From Aquilaria yunnanensis (taxonomy: Eukaryota; Streptophyta; Magnoliopsida; Malvales; Thymelaeaceae): a stretch of DNA of 64,000 nucleotides. Position numbers and translations under genes: made by a program. Shown one piece after another: positions 23,449 through 36,203 of this stretch. Location of the stretch: assembly GCA_039654915.1 (NCBI GenBank), contig CM077593.1, positions 42,378,501 to 42,442,500 of the forward strand. The letters run 5' to 3'. Position 1 is the first letter of the stretch; every line of letters begins with the position of its first letter. The notes beneath the pieces were generated by a model. It did not search any database. It saw only the letters and a program-made list of their open reading frames with translations, and had not been told where the DNA came from.

Positions 23449-24864
23449 TGTTAGTATTGTGCCCAAAAGGCCAATCATGAGATGATTGTATTTTTGCACA
23501 TTGAGTCATGATATTTTATTGAGGCATTAATCCAGCAATTTTGTTTGTTGTTTTGTTTCTGCGTAACGTAATAAACATAATTGTAACCCTAAAATAATGA
23601 TATTCTTAAACATCCCTAGTCTAGTATTATTGTGGAGCGGGTTGCAATAATACATAATGACTAGCATATGTGGAGACTAATATGAGATATGTAGTCTACA
23701 TATGGGTACAAGTTGGAGAACTTGTGTACTGGACCGACCCACCATGAGAACACTTCATGGATCGTTATATGAGTGTCATAAGTGATTCTCATAGTGATCA
23801 TGGTATATGTAGTCCTTCGACCTAAGATCAGCAAGGTTCCCTACATGTGAGTCACATACTTTGATACTTCCCTTTGTTGCTCGTAACTGAGTGAACTTGA
23901 AGGAGGTCATTGGGTATGTCACATATCATGCGGAGGGATTTGTATGATCAATATGGGATTTGTCCCTCCTATGTAACGGGAGTGATATCTTTGGGCCCCT
24001 TGATAGAGTGAGACTTAGAAAATGCATGGCCATGCTCCGATGAGTTGATATATGATATCAATGTCGTCAGTTTAAGTTGGTCTACTCGGTAATCATGAAA
24101 CCAAAGATTGGGCTATACGAGAGTGACACATTCCATGTCTTGTGCTTAGTCTTGATATCTTGGACAAAGGGACAATGGCATATATCGGTGATGATCATAA
24201 AGGTTTAGTCGATTCACCGACAATCTTGTCACTTGGGTAGCAATGATGTGTTGCTAGACACCGCTCATTGCTTATGATCATAAATGTGATTTATGATGAT
24301 TGCCAACATGGCAAGAGCCTATTGGGTCGCACACATAGAGCTATTTGGATCATTAGAGTGCATGGGCTAATTATTTGGGTTATGGTTTCACTTTAATTTC
24401 GTATTAATAATGGGCCAAGGAGTTGAGCCATTATTAAGCCCGAAATTAAATCGTAATTGGATTAGGGCTTTGAAACCCATCAGGCCTGGAAGTTGAGTCT
24501 CACTATAAATACAACTTTTAAGTGAGAAATTCGCTGGTCTCCTTGCCCTAGCCTCCCAAAAGGACAGCCACACTCTTCTCTTGCAATTCCTTGGAGGACG
24601 CAAGCTAGCACTGCGAGCGCAAGAGAAACGCATCTGCCAGGACGTGGTGGAAGCGTGGTGATCCCGAGAGGCTCGTGTGGATACCATAGAGAGCCTGAAC
24701 ACGTCAACTGTTCAGGTTTTGTGATTCGATTCTACAGTTGAGTGAGAGATCTCAACCGAAAATTAGGTATGAAATTTTCGAACACCTGGTTTACCCCGTT
24801 TCACTTGGATCCTGGAGGGTTTCGGTTAAATTCCGCTGTGCTGTTTGGCTCCCGAAACCCAACA
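23449..24864 (+). mobile_element. Solo copia LTR, opposite orientation, inside the copia 5' LTR
   Basis: 1416 bp from TGTTAGTATTGTGCCC to CCGAAACCCAACA, flanked by GTTAT at 23444-23448 and 24865-24869. It belongs to the same LTR family as its host but is inverted, so it forms a large inverted repeat with 22247-23448. Confidence 0.93.
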
Positions 24865-24869
24865 GTTAT

Positions 24870-24920
24870 GTATCATTGAAACCCGCTCCACAATATTACT
24901 AGACTGGGGACATTTAAGAA
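24870..24920 (-). repeat. Copia 5' LTR, middle piece
   Basis: It continues the host LTR with 'gtatcattgaaacccgctcc', matching 16586 onward in the 3' LTR. Its last five bases, AAGAA, are the left duplication of element D. Confidence 0.85.
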
Positions 24921-25825
24921 TGATAGCTGAAGGGCAATCGCCCCTGAAGGATCTCTCGTGTGTACATCATCGTGGTCCAACGCATTACCTTTAGTTAGGA
25001 ACAGGTGACTAGACCTTGGCAAAGAGAAGGCCTCAAGCACCCTCGGACAAGCCGAATAAGCGTTGCCTTCGGGGGACACGTCAGATCAGCTTCGGTCATA
25101 AAGGGTCATCAATCCTCATGAGGATAACCTCGGAATGACTCCATGCCTTCGGTTATTCTTTGGACCACCTTCGAGACATAACCTCGAGAGTTCCATCGCG
25201 AAGGACCTGAGCCTAACCTCGGGAAAGTCCAGCCGAAGGTGTCTTGCATAAAGCAAAGGGCCTCCCTCCGAAGATGTTCACATCCCGAGGAACCCCTGGA
25301 CCTCGTGGGAATTTGGTCACCTAGGAAGGCCACGTGGACGTACGACTAGACAGCTTAGGAGTCTTTGACACACCGTACTCGTACGGCTCCCGACACGTCG
25401 CCCCCAGACACGCTCTGACACGTCGTTCTCGAGCGACATATGCTTTCGGCTGAACGGCCTATGGTCGGCTAAAAGCCCCTCTAAGGGTACCAATCACATC
25501 TAGCCAAACACGTGTCATGATCTGGGCAGCTTGTGGCAAACGAACTTCTCCTATCTACCTCTTATAAATATTCGAAAGGCGTCACAGGTAAAGGGGTTCT
25601 CCTCAGAAGACAACCTTTATCCCCTTTGCTTATCTTTCACCTTCAAACACTAACTTGGGCGTCGGAGATCCCCCCCTGGAAAAACACTCCGAGGACCTCC
25701 TAATCCCTACTTTCTGTGTCTTCCAGGCGGTCCTCCCAGAACGTATTCTCCCTAGACGTTCCTCCACCACCGAAAGTTCCTGCCACCCTCATCATGACAC
25801 ACAGTGGAGATGCTGATGGGCATCA
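24921..25825 (+). repeat. Element D 5' LTR
   Basis: 905 bp from TGATAGCTGAAGG to GGGCATCA. It contains ACACGTGTCATGATCTG at 25510-25526, a TATA box (CTTATAAATA, about 25561-25570) and the ACTTGGGCGTCGGAG motif followed by a weak U5 hairpin at about 25670-25692. Confidence 0.92.
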
Positions 25826-27577
25826 CCTGGCGCCGTCTGTGGGAACCCTCCCCCAAGTCGCCGTCGTAGAGACTCGGCGCTCAAAGGACAAAGGGCTCCC
25901 AAAATCCCCCTCGGTGCCCGAGGCTCAGCTGGTGACCACACAGCCTGTGGCAGAAGCTCTTGTGCTGGAAGATGACCGTCCTCTAACAGTGACGATAGGC
26001 TTCTTGCTAGACTTCCAACGCTCCATCATCGCCGAAATGACTCAGCAGCTCGATCAGATGTTGCCCCAACCTCCTCTAGTCCGACGGGCCTCTCCCCCGG
26101 CTGCACGTCGAGAGAGGAGTTCAAGGTCCACCCACCGAAGTTCTGGGAGCGGGGACTCCCTCGATGCGTCTTCAACAGAGAATGAACCCGTTGAGGCGCA
26201 ACCCACCGGGGGGGAGCCCCAAAAGAAACTAGGGCCTCCTGCCGATGGAGTGCATCCCCTTACCGAAGGTCCTACTCTCCTCATCGTCGGGGTTATTCTC
26301 CGGTGAGGAGAAGAAATTAGCCATTATCGGTGAACACTAGGTAGCAAGGAGAAGCTAACACAACTATCCTTATGGAGAAAATCCTGAGAAGACTAGAAAA
26401 GGTTGAGGCAGATCTCCGGAAAACTAGTATGGTCTAGGCTGTCTGGCTCTTACACCAGAGAAGAGTCACCCTTCGTGCGCGAGGTGGTGGAGGCGCCCAT
26501 GCCCAGTGACTTCAGGGTGCCACGCCTAGAAACTTACGACAGGCGTAGTGATCCCCAGGCGCATCTGACGAAATATAAGCGAAGCATGGTACTCCATGGT
26601 GCAGATGACGCTACTCTCTGTAAGTGTTTCGAGGTAACGCTCTCGGGTCCAGCAACGGCATGGTATAACTCTCTGGCCCACGGAAGCTTGCTAAGTTTTC
26701 AGGAGCTATCCACTGCCTTCACTCAACAGTTCATCTGCAGTAGGCCAACCGCCAAAATGCCAGTGTAGATGTTCGACATAGCACAGCGGGGTGGGGAGAC
26801 CATTCGCAATTATGTTGAAAGGTTCAACCGAGAGGCCCTGAGTGTACCCGATTTTCGGCCAAAAATCCCCATCCTCGCAATGATTTGAGGACTTCGGAGG
26901 GACTCTCAACTTTTCTATGAGTTTTCCAAAGACCCCCCAGACACCCTCGGGGAGTTCTATAGAAGGGCCGAACAACATATGACAACCAAGGAGCTTAGAA
27001 TGGGAGGACCAAAAGGGGAGCACCCACGCCCTGAAGGGCCCAGCCATCAGCCTAGACATCAGAATGAGGGGGAGAGGCCCCGAAAACAAAGGGGGAAAAG
27101 GCCAATGACATTCACTCCCTTGAACACCACAAGAGCTAGCATCCTCATGGCGCTAGAAAGGCAAGGAACCACAGTGCCAAAGCCAAAGGCCATGACCTCG
27201 GAAAACAAGAAGAACATGAAGAAATTCTGTCAATTTCACCGAGATCACGGCCATGACACTGAAGATTGCTTTTAGTTAAGGAAATACATCGAGTCCTTGA
27301 TCTAGCAAGGCCAACTTTGCTGGTACTTGCGGATGCCTTCCCCGAAAGGGAGAAAGGAGGAGCAAATAAGGGGGGAGGAGGAGGATTATGATTCAGACAG
27401 ACATCGGGATCGAAGTCCTCAAAAAAATCCACCGCCATCAGCAGGGGTCATCCAAACCATCACTACCGGGATACCCTCGGTGGAGAGGAAAAGGAAGATA
27501 AGAGAGATCTCCGTGATGGAGTATGGGAGCTCGCCAAGCAAGCTCGTTCGCAGGGACGGATCTACAGTATAGTTCCC
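25794..27577 (+). pseudogene. gag of element D
   Basis: The ATG at 25794 lies in the LTR end, and the frame crosses the PBS (25828-25844) as H-H-L-A-P-S-V-G. It continues with VAVVETRRSKDKG, an Arg/Ser-rich region, then the capsid segment MPSDFRVPRLETYDR...DPQAHLTKYK at 26500-26580 and FEVTLSGPATAWYNSL. The nucleocapsid motif CQFHRDHGHDTEDC at 27229-27270 is a C-H-H-C knuckle. Stops near 26304, 26766, 26887 and 27273 break it. Confidence 0.85.
25828..25844 (+). other. Primer binding site of element D
   Basis: TGGCGCCGTCTGTGGGA, two bases after the LTR end. It is translated in the gag frame. Confidence 0.85.
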
Positions 27578-28210
27578 CCACGATGACCCACTCCTTGTCA
27601 TGGCAAGGATAAGGAACTGGGACATCAAAAGGGTACTCCTCGACGACGGTTTCAACACCAACGTTATCTTCTCTCACCTACTACCTAAATTAGGCATTTC
27701 AAGAAACAATCTCAGCATAGTCAACTCCCCTACCTTCGGCGTTGGCCCATCCGAGCTTCCAGTCCTCGGATGCGTCAATCTGCCTTTGATGTTGAAAGGG
27801 ATCTCCCCCCCAGAGTCAGGAAGAGTTGATTGCCTCTGTTATGACAAAATTTATTGTCATTAACGTTCCCTCGGCTTACAATGCTATCCTCGGAAGGCAG
27901 ACTCAAGGCAATCTCCACATCCGCCCGGATGTAAAGTACCTAACTGTCACCTTCACAACCAAAGGAAGAAATGCAGAAATCTTCATTGACCAAACCGAAG
28001 TCAGAAAGGTTTTCACAAAGGCCAGGCAAAGTCCAGCAAAGGCCCAAGTACAAACTTCGGTAAATGAGGAAACGGTCAGGATAGGCGAAGAGACAACAAG
28101 GGAGGAAAACGAAAGCTCAGAAAAAGAAGAAACAAAAGATGTAGAGCTAATCCCTGGCCGAAACACCCGAGTCGGGAAAAAATTGGCCAAAAATGATAAG
28201 GAAAAGCTTG
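27578..28210 (+). pseudogene. Protease region of element D
   Basis: KRVLLDDGFNTNVIF at 27626-27670 carries the catalytic D-x-G in the form L-D-D-G. PTFGVGPSELPVLG and later NAILGRQTQGNLHI...KYLTVTF are shared with element E. The frame shifts near 27820. The solo LTR enters at 28211 just before RT. Confidence 0.8.
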
Positions 28211-29008
28211 TGATAGCCGAGGTGCCCATCACTAGGTGAGCTCCCAGGTCTGACGGAGTACCGACTTCGCCAAAGGTAAACTGCCAGCCGAGGTCGGAAG
28301 GATGAACGATCCCCCTGGCCTAATGTAGGGAGTTCGCTTCCTTGGGAAATGGTAAGACCAACCTCGATAGAGAAATCAGAGCCCCTTCGGAAACGGGGGT
28401 ATCCCTCGGAGGACCCATCCTCGGAGAATACATTACCCGAGGCGTCAGAGTAACCTCGAAAAGTACGAACAAAGCATTTAAGGAGCCTCTGACACCTCCC
28501 CATAAAATTCATCCCCAAGTACATTCTGACACGCTATCACTGAAGCACGCCATCGGAGGGATGTTTTGATATGACACTCTCGGAATGCCTAGGTTGTCAG
28601 CCAAGCGACCTTTGCTGAGAAAAACATACCTTCGCTCGCGGAAAAGCAGGGATCACATCCCACCGGACACGTGTCGTGATCTGGAGTGACCACAAGAGGA
28701 AAATGTCTTCTGTACGCCTCCTTTATAAAATACCCAGGAAGCGTCCTAGCGGGGTAAGGGGGCAAAGGAGAGAAGAAAAATAGTTCTCTTTGAATACACA
28801 AAAGGGCACGTAATTCGATTATTTAAAAATGCTGACTTGGGCGTCGGAGGCTCCTCCCCGGGAATACACACCGGGGACCTCCTGACCTGTGTTTTCTGGA
28901 GTATTTCAGGTACATCCCACTGGGGAATCTCCTCCAAAAGTTCTCTCCTCCATCAGAAGTCTTCCCTACCCGTACAATCACACATGATGAGGCCGCCGCA
29001 GGCCACCA
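28211..29008 (+). mobile_element. Solo Tat-type LTR inside element D pol
   Basis: 798 bp from TGATAGCCGAGG to GGCCACCA, flanked by GCTTG at 28206-28210 and 29009-29013. It belongs to a different family from D but has the same layout: ACACGTGTCGTGATCTG near 28667-28683, a TATA box (TTTATAAAAT) near 28721, ACTTGGGCGTCGGAGG and a perfect CCCCGG...CCGGGG hairpin near 28856-28876. The LTR end still encodes T-H-D-E-A-A-A-G-H-H, but the ATG has become ATC. Confidence 0.93.
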
Positions 29009-29013
29009 GCTTG

Positions 29014-31040
29014 TATCCTTCTTGTTAATGAATAAAGATCTATTCGCCTACTTGCCGAAAGACATGCCGGTGGTCAACCCCAGCATAATCCATCACAGTC
29101 TCAGAGTACGCCCGAACGTTAGACCAATTCGGTAGAAAAAATGGAGTCTATCGGCTCGAAAGAATTCCTTTGTTAAAACTGAAGTTAACCGCCTCATTGA
29201 GGCCGGGGTAATAAGAGAAGTTAAATACCCCGAATTGCTTAGCAACGTGGTTATTGCCACAAAAGAGGGGAGTGAAAAAATCCGAATGTGCATCGACTTT
29301 TGAAACTTGAATGACGCCTGCCCAAAGGATTCTTACCCTTTGCCAGCCAAAGACCAGCTAGTGGATGCAACCGCCGAATACGGGCTTCTCAGCTTCCTCG
29401 ATGCCTTTAGTAGTTATCATCAGATTCGGATGAACCCCGAAAATGAAGAGAAAATGGCCTTTATCACGGAAATTGGTACCTACTGCTACATCAGAATGCT
29501 CTTCGGGCTTAAAAATGCAAGGGCCACTTATCAAAGGCTGATGAATAAGGTATTCGATTCTCAGATCTGGAGAAACATGGAGGTATACATTGATGATATG
29601 ATAGTCAAAAGTAGAATGCCTAGTAATCATATCATCGACTTAGATGAAACCTTCCAATGGCTTCGGGAGTTCGGCACACGTCTCAATCCTGAGAAGTGTG
29701 TAGTCAGAGTAAGTGCAAGAAAGTTTCTCGGGTTTATGGTATCAGAAAGAGGAATAGATGCCAACCCTGAAAAAATCAAAGCCCTGCTGAATTTTCGAAC
29801 ACCCACATCCACCAAAGATATACAAAGGCTCACCGGAAGAATCACTTCCCTTAATAGATTCATCTCCAAGTACGGCGACCGATGTCGACCATTCTTCAAA
29901 GTACTCACCAAAGCCCCCAAGGGCGAAGACACATCCAGAACCCAGGAGCATCCATGGAACCCAGAGTGCCAGAAAGCTTGGGATGAGGTTAAAAGCTACT
30001 TAACTCACCTGCCAACGCTTCGACAACCTCAGGAAGGAGAGCCCCTCATCCTTTACCTCGCAGTTGCTGAAAAAGCGGTGAGTTCGGTCCTAGTAAAAGA
30101 AGAAGGTGGAAGGTAGTGGCCAGTATATTATGTAACCAAGTCCCTACATGGCCCCGAGATCAGATACCCATTGCTCCAAAAGGCCATCTACGCCTTAGTA
30201 CTCACAGGCAGAAGGTTGCGACCCTACTTCCAAGGACACGCTATCACCGTCCGAATTAACCTGCCTCTATGCGACATAATGAAAAGAGTAGAGCATTCGG
30301 GAAGATTATCAAAATGGTGTATCGAACTCGGAGAGTACGACATCACTTACGAGCCAAGAAGGGCAATAAAAGCCCAAGCACTGGCAAACTTCATTGTCGA
30401 AATCCCAGAAATCAAGAATGCTGAAACCATCGTGGAAGACTGGGCCAAGGATGATCCAGAATGGAAGCTCTTTGTCGATGGAGCGTCAGGTGCAGAGCAT
30501 CAGGGCGCTGGAATAGTCCTTCGGGGGCCCGAAGGCATGGAAGCTACTAAAGCAATCTAATTTGGTTTTGATGTTACCAACAACATCGCCGAATATGAGG
30601 CCCTCATAGTAGGACTAAGGCTGGCCAGAAAATTCGGCGTAAAAAACCTTATGGCCCACAGTGACTCACAGTTAGTAGTCCGGTAGATGAAAGGATAATA
30701 CGCGGCAAAGGATCCAACCTTGGAAAAATATCATGACCTCGTCAAAAAACTCATTGAAGAGTTTGACTCGGTACAGATAGAAAACGTGCCCCGAAGAGAT
30801 AATACTCAAGCTAACACCTTAGCCAAATCCAAGGAACCCACCGAGGTACTAAGGCAACCTAATACAGAATTAATATGCGTAGCAACCTCGGGGGAAGGAT
30901 GGAAAGACCCCAGCAAGAAATATCTAGCAACTTCGGAACTCCCTAAGGATCCCAAAGAGTCCACAAAAGTACGAAAGCGCTCGGGAAGATACTTCCTCAT
31001 CGGAGAAGAACTATACAGACAAGGGTATGCAAGGCCCCTA
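29014..31040 (+). pseudogene. RT and dual RNase H of element D
   Basis: The frame resumes after the solo LTR. RT motifs are CIDF.NLNDACPKDSYPLP, FSSYHQIRMNPENEEKMAFI, LFGLKNARATYQRLMN and the catalytic VYIDDMIVKS. RNase H follows: AVSSVLVKEEG, a TAG at 30114-30116 where E has Gln, then YYVTKSLHGPEIRYPLLQKAIYAL. The second RNase H begins WKLFVDGASGAEHQGAGIV near 30470 and includes NNIAEYEAL and AHSDSQLVV. More stops are near 30558 and 30684. Confidence 0.88.
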
Positions 31041-31814
31041 TAGAAATGCATAGGTGAAAACAATGTCAGAACAATACTCGAAGAAGTCCATGAAGGAGCC
31101 TGTGGCTCGCATATAGGAACAGACGCCCTTGCTGGGGTACTACTTCGCCAAGGTTACTTTTGGCCTATCTTGAGGAAGGATGCAAGGCAATTTGTCCGAA
31201 GATGTGACAATTGCCAAAGGCACGCCAACATCCAAAAGTTACCTTCGGAAAGAATAACTTCAGCAAATTATCCTTGCCCCTTCGCCGTATGGGGTATTGA
31301 TCTTATCGGACCTCTTCCGAGCGCTCCCGGTGGGGTGAAGTTCTGCATAGTCGCAATAGACTACTTCAGTAAGTGGATTGAAGCGGAGCCATTGGCATCA
31401 ATCTCGGTGAAGGATATCCAAAAGTTTGTGTGGAAGAACATCATATGCCGATTTGGCATACCAAGGGTAATAGTGGCCGACAATAGAACCCAGTTTACGG
31501 ATAGAGGATTCCAGGAATTCGTGGCTGACCTTGGCGTAAAAATGCATTTCGCTCCAGTAGCCCACCCTCAAACTAACGAGCAGGTCGAGGTATCCAATAG
31601 GACAATAAAAGATGGCTTGAAGAAGAGGCTAAATGAGGCAAAGGGGAAATGGCCAGGAGAGCTCCCAAGTGTGCTATGGAGCTATCGTACGACTCCTCGA
31701 AAAGGCCACCGTGTAAACTCCTTTCTCACTCGTATATGGGACAGAAGCCATACCGAGGGAGTGGAGTTGAAAAATACTTGGCATTCAGACTCTCTGAAAA
31801 GATTCTATACTTAG
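31041..31814 (+). pseudogene. Integrase of element D (internal deletion)
   Basis: The zinc domain ends with CDNCQRHAN. The core has WGIDLIGPLPSAPGGVKF (first Asp), VIVADNRTQFTD (second Asp) and NEQVEVSNRTIKDG (Glu). After RTTPRKG the sequence jumps from 'ggacagaagccat' to EGVELKNTWHSDSLKRFY, the very end of integrase. Compared with E, roughly 300 bp of C-terminal integrase is missing. Confidence 0.88.
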
Positions 31815-32171
31815 ACATTTTTTCTGAAAGAAAGCTTGTGAGTACTCTTCCCCGGAGTCGCCAATGAAAATACAGGCCAAATATGGTCGCGTTACTGAAA
31901 AAGGCTCCTTAATGGTTTTCTTCCAAAAGGAACTAGCTCCCTGATGGAGTTTAAAAACACGGCGAAATATGGGAAAGGCCCAATGCGACTCTTTCTGAAG
32001 ACACAATTTCGAACGTCCGCCGAAGATCCATACATAGAATTACACTAACTCCTGAAGAATCATATTCAGAAGAAAGAATGGGGACTTGAGAAAAAATCTT
32101 CATTAAAAATTTCTAAAGCAAATGGTACAAAGGGGCAGGATTACAAGAAAAAGAAAGAATAAGAAAAAAGC

Positions 32172-34658
32172 CTATGGCTGAGCTAGAGCGTTTGGCGTCT
32201 CCTCGGCGTTGGCATCTTTTTCCCGAGCAGGATCAACCGGAGGCACAGGCCCAGCAGGAGGAAGGTTGAGAAACTCCAGCTTCAACCATGTCCACCTGGG
32301 ATCTTTGGGAAAGTCCAGAGCAGACAGGAAGGAGAGGTTGAGCTTAGGCTGCCGAGAAAGGACCTGATGACGTGCCAAGCATAAGCCATCTTGGTAAGAC
32401 ACCTTCGCCATCTGGTCGGATTGATCCTTCTCGGCAATAAGGGCTGACAGCTCGGCCATGAGCTCAGCAACCTCCCTCTCGAGCTTCTTCTTATTCTTAT
32501 TTTTAGCTTCTTTTCTCAAAGAGTCAACCTCCGCCTGGAGCTTGACATTCAAAGCAAGCGCCTTCGTAAGGTTCTTGCTATCTTCAGCTTCCTCTTTCCG
32601 AAGGGCCTCATTCTCCGAAGAGAGAACGGCACACTTTGAGCTGAGGTCCTTGACCATGGCCGAAAAATCAAGAAGGAGCTCCTTCTTGCTCTCCGCGAGT
32701 TGGGCCCGAAAATTCACTATGTCCTCTTTCGCAATCTTATTCAGTTCGCCATACTTGAGGACATACTTGGAGCAGAACTCCTTCGCTCTTCACAGAGAAG
32801 TCTCGGACCGAGAGCGGGACTCTGTTTGCTTCGCCGCCCAAGCACGAAAATACCCACTATATGCCAAGAGCTACAGAAAAAAGGGCCCCGAATAAGGATC
32901 GAAAGGCGGTAAAAACTTAGAAGAAAATTTTTCTAAGTAAAAAAGAAGAAAGAACTACCTAGGCGGCATGCTCAGTCATCCTCGCCGTGAGGATTTCCTC
33001 ATTTGGGCATTCAGTGATGAGCGACTGAAAGGTGGCGTTCGTCATCACACCCGTCGCCATCTGGGGAGCCATCAACTGACTATCCTCGGAGAACAAGTTC
33101 ATGTCCTCTGTGAAAGTCTAGAAGAGCTCCCTTGGCACTTTATCCTTCGGGATGTGCCTATCCCGAAGAGCCCTCCTTCAGGGGTGAGTTTCCATCCATG
33201 GAGCAACAGGCATGTCCTCTGCGAGATCACGCCGAAGTTCTGTCAGTACATCATCCCTAGCCATTCATCTAAAAAATCATAGATACGAAAAATGCTAAGA
33301 TTTGCAGAAGAATGACTAAAGAACCAACGTGGTGGAACTTCGGCCACATCATCTTCAGGCTCGTCCACTTCTCGGACTTCGCCGGGAATATTCTTGACTT
33401 TTCTCCTCCTGCTCTCTTCAAGCTCTTGAGCTGATGCGTGCTCGGCCGAAGTCTCGGCAGCAAGGACCGGACTAAAGGCTGCCCCGAGAGTGGTAAAGTC
33501 CGAAGGAGGATCAGCATGGGCCGGAGGATGAGTAGGAGACCGATCCTACACTTCGACCACATCTTCGGGGGGAGGAGGGATGGCAGCCACCTTGGCCTTC
33601 TTCGCCTTGGAAGGACCTCCGGTGGTCTTCTTCCTCTTGGCAGATGACTTCTTGCGCACCTGCTCTCCCCTCTCGGCCTGCCCAAGAAAGAGGGACTTGT
33701 CAAAATCAGCAGCCTGATCGCCCATCTCTGCAAAAGGAAAAAACATCAATGTAAGTCCAAAAGGAAAACAGATATCAAATCCTGGAAGGTGACTTACTCT
33801 CGGCAAAAGCCTCATATGAAATTTTAGCCCAAAGAAGCATTACTGTCCATGCCTTCTTCCCCGGGAGAACAGGCACGGGCATGTTTGGGTCACCCTTGTG
33901 TGCATTCACTACCCGCAGTTCCCGAAGGACCTCCTCGGTCATGAGGTCCCATTTAATGGGAAAGCGATAAAATGAACGCGGAGGGACCTCAGGGTCCTAG
34001 TCTGCGACCAACTGAATAAGTTGATCGAACTTATCAAACTCGACCGCCAACTCTGAAGTTAGAAGCCTCTGGGGGTCGACGACGTCGATCTTAAGTGTCC
34101 CCGAAGCCCATCTGGTCGGTACATGACTCCAAGACTCGGGAATTGACACGAAAAAGAATTTCTTCTGCCACCCACGCCAACTATCCCTATTGTCGAAGGT
34201 GAAAGTAAATTTTTTGCTCCTGGACCCTCGGGGAAGCAAGAAGTAAAAGCCACCCTTCGGGACCGAGTCGAGTTTGTAATACTGAAGGAAGAAAAGAAAG
34301 TGGGGTTGTACCTTAAAAACTCCACACATGCAGAGGAAGGAGTTGAAATAAGAATAAGAATTATGAGGGAGCTGATTTACGGCAATCCCGTGAAACTTGC
34401 AGAACTCGCATATCATCCGATGGGGAGGATACCGAAGGCCGGGTTTTAACTGAGCTCGGTAGACAGTAATTTCACCCGAATGGGCCATAAACCGTACGAG
34501 CCCGAGAAAGGCAATCTCGAGACGAGATAGGAAGGAAGATAGAATTTGGCCATCCACTTCGTCATCTTTTCCGAAGTGGTACAGCACGGATGAGACTCGA
34601 GAGGGAGAAAGCTTTGGAGAAGAGGATGGACGGACATCAACGGGGTTGGACTCGACAT
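32172..34658 (-). pseudogene. Antisense multi-exon gene of element D (decayed)
   Basis: Homologue of the intact gene in E. Exon 1 spans 34658-33798 and starts MSSPTPLM. It holds the domain with FCKFHGIAVNQLPHNSY, MCGVFKVQPHF and PKGGFYFLLPRGSRSKKFTFTFD, but has a frameshift near 34500 and a TAG in place of a Trp near 33997. Intron 1 is 33797-33728 (70 bp, GTAAGT...AG). Exon 2 begins MGDQAADFDKSLFLGQ. Exon 3 ends at 32959, with its final Gln codon now TAG. Intron 3 is 32958-32871 (88 bp). Exon 4, 32870-32172, is a long coiled coil ending FQDGLCLARHQVLSR...WTWLKLEFLNLP. The intron positions match E. Confidence 0.8.
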
Positions 34659-34934
34659 TTTTTTAGAAAGAAGAAGGACGACCTCGGGAAAAATAAGGGA
34701 AGAGAATAGAAGGGTTTCGGAAAAACAAGAACCTCGGAAGAGAAAGAGAGAACTACAGAAGGAAACACCCACCGAAGGTTTTGCCGAAATTTGGGTTTCT
34801 GAATGCCGTTGTAAGGGCTGCTGGAAATCACTCCACTGTTGAAACCGCTGCCGGAAGAAGGAAAAAGACAAGAGAGAGCTCTAGAGCAGAGGAGAGCAAA
34901 AGAGAAGAGTGTGGAAGAAATGAGGCGAGAGGTG

Positions 34935-34943
34935 CTTATATAG
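34935..34943 (-). promoter_or_regulatory. TATA box of the element D antisense gene
   Basis: The minus strand reads CTATATAAG about 280 bp upstream of the exon-1 ATG, the same spacing as in element E. Confidence 0.7.
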
Positions 34944-35275
34944 ACCGAAGGGGGTAAGCGAAGCGTCGTCATTATTGCCCCTCGAAGGCGAAAAGACGCA
35001 ATTAACATAGCCGACGTAACTACTCGCCATTCATCAACAGCCACGTGCAAGCTAATACGAGAAACGAGGGCACGCCCCTGACAGCTGGCAAACCTATATA
35101 ATGCTTCACAAAGTGACACGCCGTCTGAATGAGAAAACGAAGAGATTCACTGACAAGGAGGATAGACGAATCACACGCCTCTGACAAAGGCCTCGACAAA
35201 AGTCCATGAACATCGTTCAAACTCCAAACAGTTCCTGAGAGCCTCCCAAACCGAAGACGCGTCCTCGCTTTTTCT

Positions 35276-35284
35276 GAGGGGGGG
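35276..35284 (+). other. Polypurine tract of element D
   Basis: GAGGGGGGG followed by CATA, then the 3' LTR. Confidence 0.75.
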
Positions 35285-35288
35285 CATA

Positions 35289-36198
35289 TGATAGCCGAAG
35301 GGCAATCACCCCTGAAGGATCTCTTGTGTGTACATCATCGTGGTCCAACGCATTACCTTTGGTCAGGAACAGGCGACTAGACCTCGGCAAAGAGAGGGCC
35401 TCAAGCACCCTTGGACAAGCCGGATAAGCGTTGCCTTCGGGGGACACGTTAGATCAGCTTCGGTAATAAAGGGTCATCAATCCTCCTAAGGATAACCTCG
35501 GAATGACTCCACGCCTTCGGTTATTCTTTGGACCACCTTCGGAACATAACCTCGACAGTACCATCGCCAAGGACCTGAGCCTAACCTCGGGAAAGTCCAG
35601 CTGCAGATGTCTTGCATAAAGCAAAGGGCCTCCCTCCGAAGATGTTCACATCCCCGAAGAACCCCTGGACCTCGCGGGAATTCGATCACCTAGGAAAGCC
35701 ACGTGGACGTACAACTAGACAGCTTCGGATTCTCTGACACACCATACTCGTACGGCTCCCGACACGCCCCCCCAGACACGCTCTGACACGCCGTTCTCGA
35801 GCGGCATAGGTTTTCGGCCGAACGGCCTATGGTCGGCCAAAAGCCCCTCTAAGGGTACGAATCACATCCAGCCGAACACGTGTCATGATCTGGGCAGCTT
35901 GTGGCAAATGAACTTCTCCTATCTACCTCTTATAAATATTCGAGAGGCATCACAGGTGAAGGGGTTCTCCTCAGAAGACAACCTTTACCCCCTTTGCTTA
36001 TCTTTCACCTTTAGACACTGACTTGGGCGTCGGAGATCCCCCCCCCCCCCGGAAAAACACTCCGGGGACCTCGTAACCCCTACTTTCTGTGTCTTCCAGG
36101 CGGTCCGCCCAGAACGTATTCTCCCTGGACGTTCCTCCACCACCGAAAGTTCCTGCCACCCTCATCATGACATGCAGTGGAGATGCTGATGGGAGTCA
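35289..36198 (+). repeat. Element D 3' LTR
   Basis: 910 bp from TGATAGCCGAAGG to GAGTCA. The U5 homopolymer is 13 C at 36038-36050, longer than in the 5' LTR. The end reads GGGAGTCA where the 5' LTR has GGGCATCA. Confidence 0.92.
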
Positions 36199-36203
36199 AA
36201 GAA

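Larger units (their letters stand above)
24921..36198 (+). mobile_element. Element D: Tat-type Ty3/gypsy retrotransposon (decayed)
   Basis: 11278 bp, flanked by AAGAA at 24916-24920 and 36199-36203. The order is LTR, PBS, gag, protease, RT, RNase H, second RNase H, integrase, antisense gene, 3' LTR. The second, archaeal-type RNase H and the antisense gene mark the Tat lineage. A solo LTR lies in pol (28211-29008). Many stops and an integrase deletion make it inactive. Confidence 0.93.
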
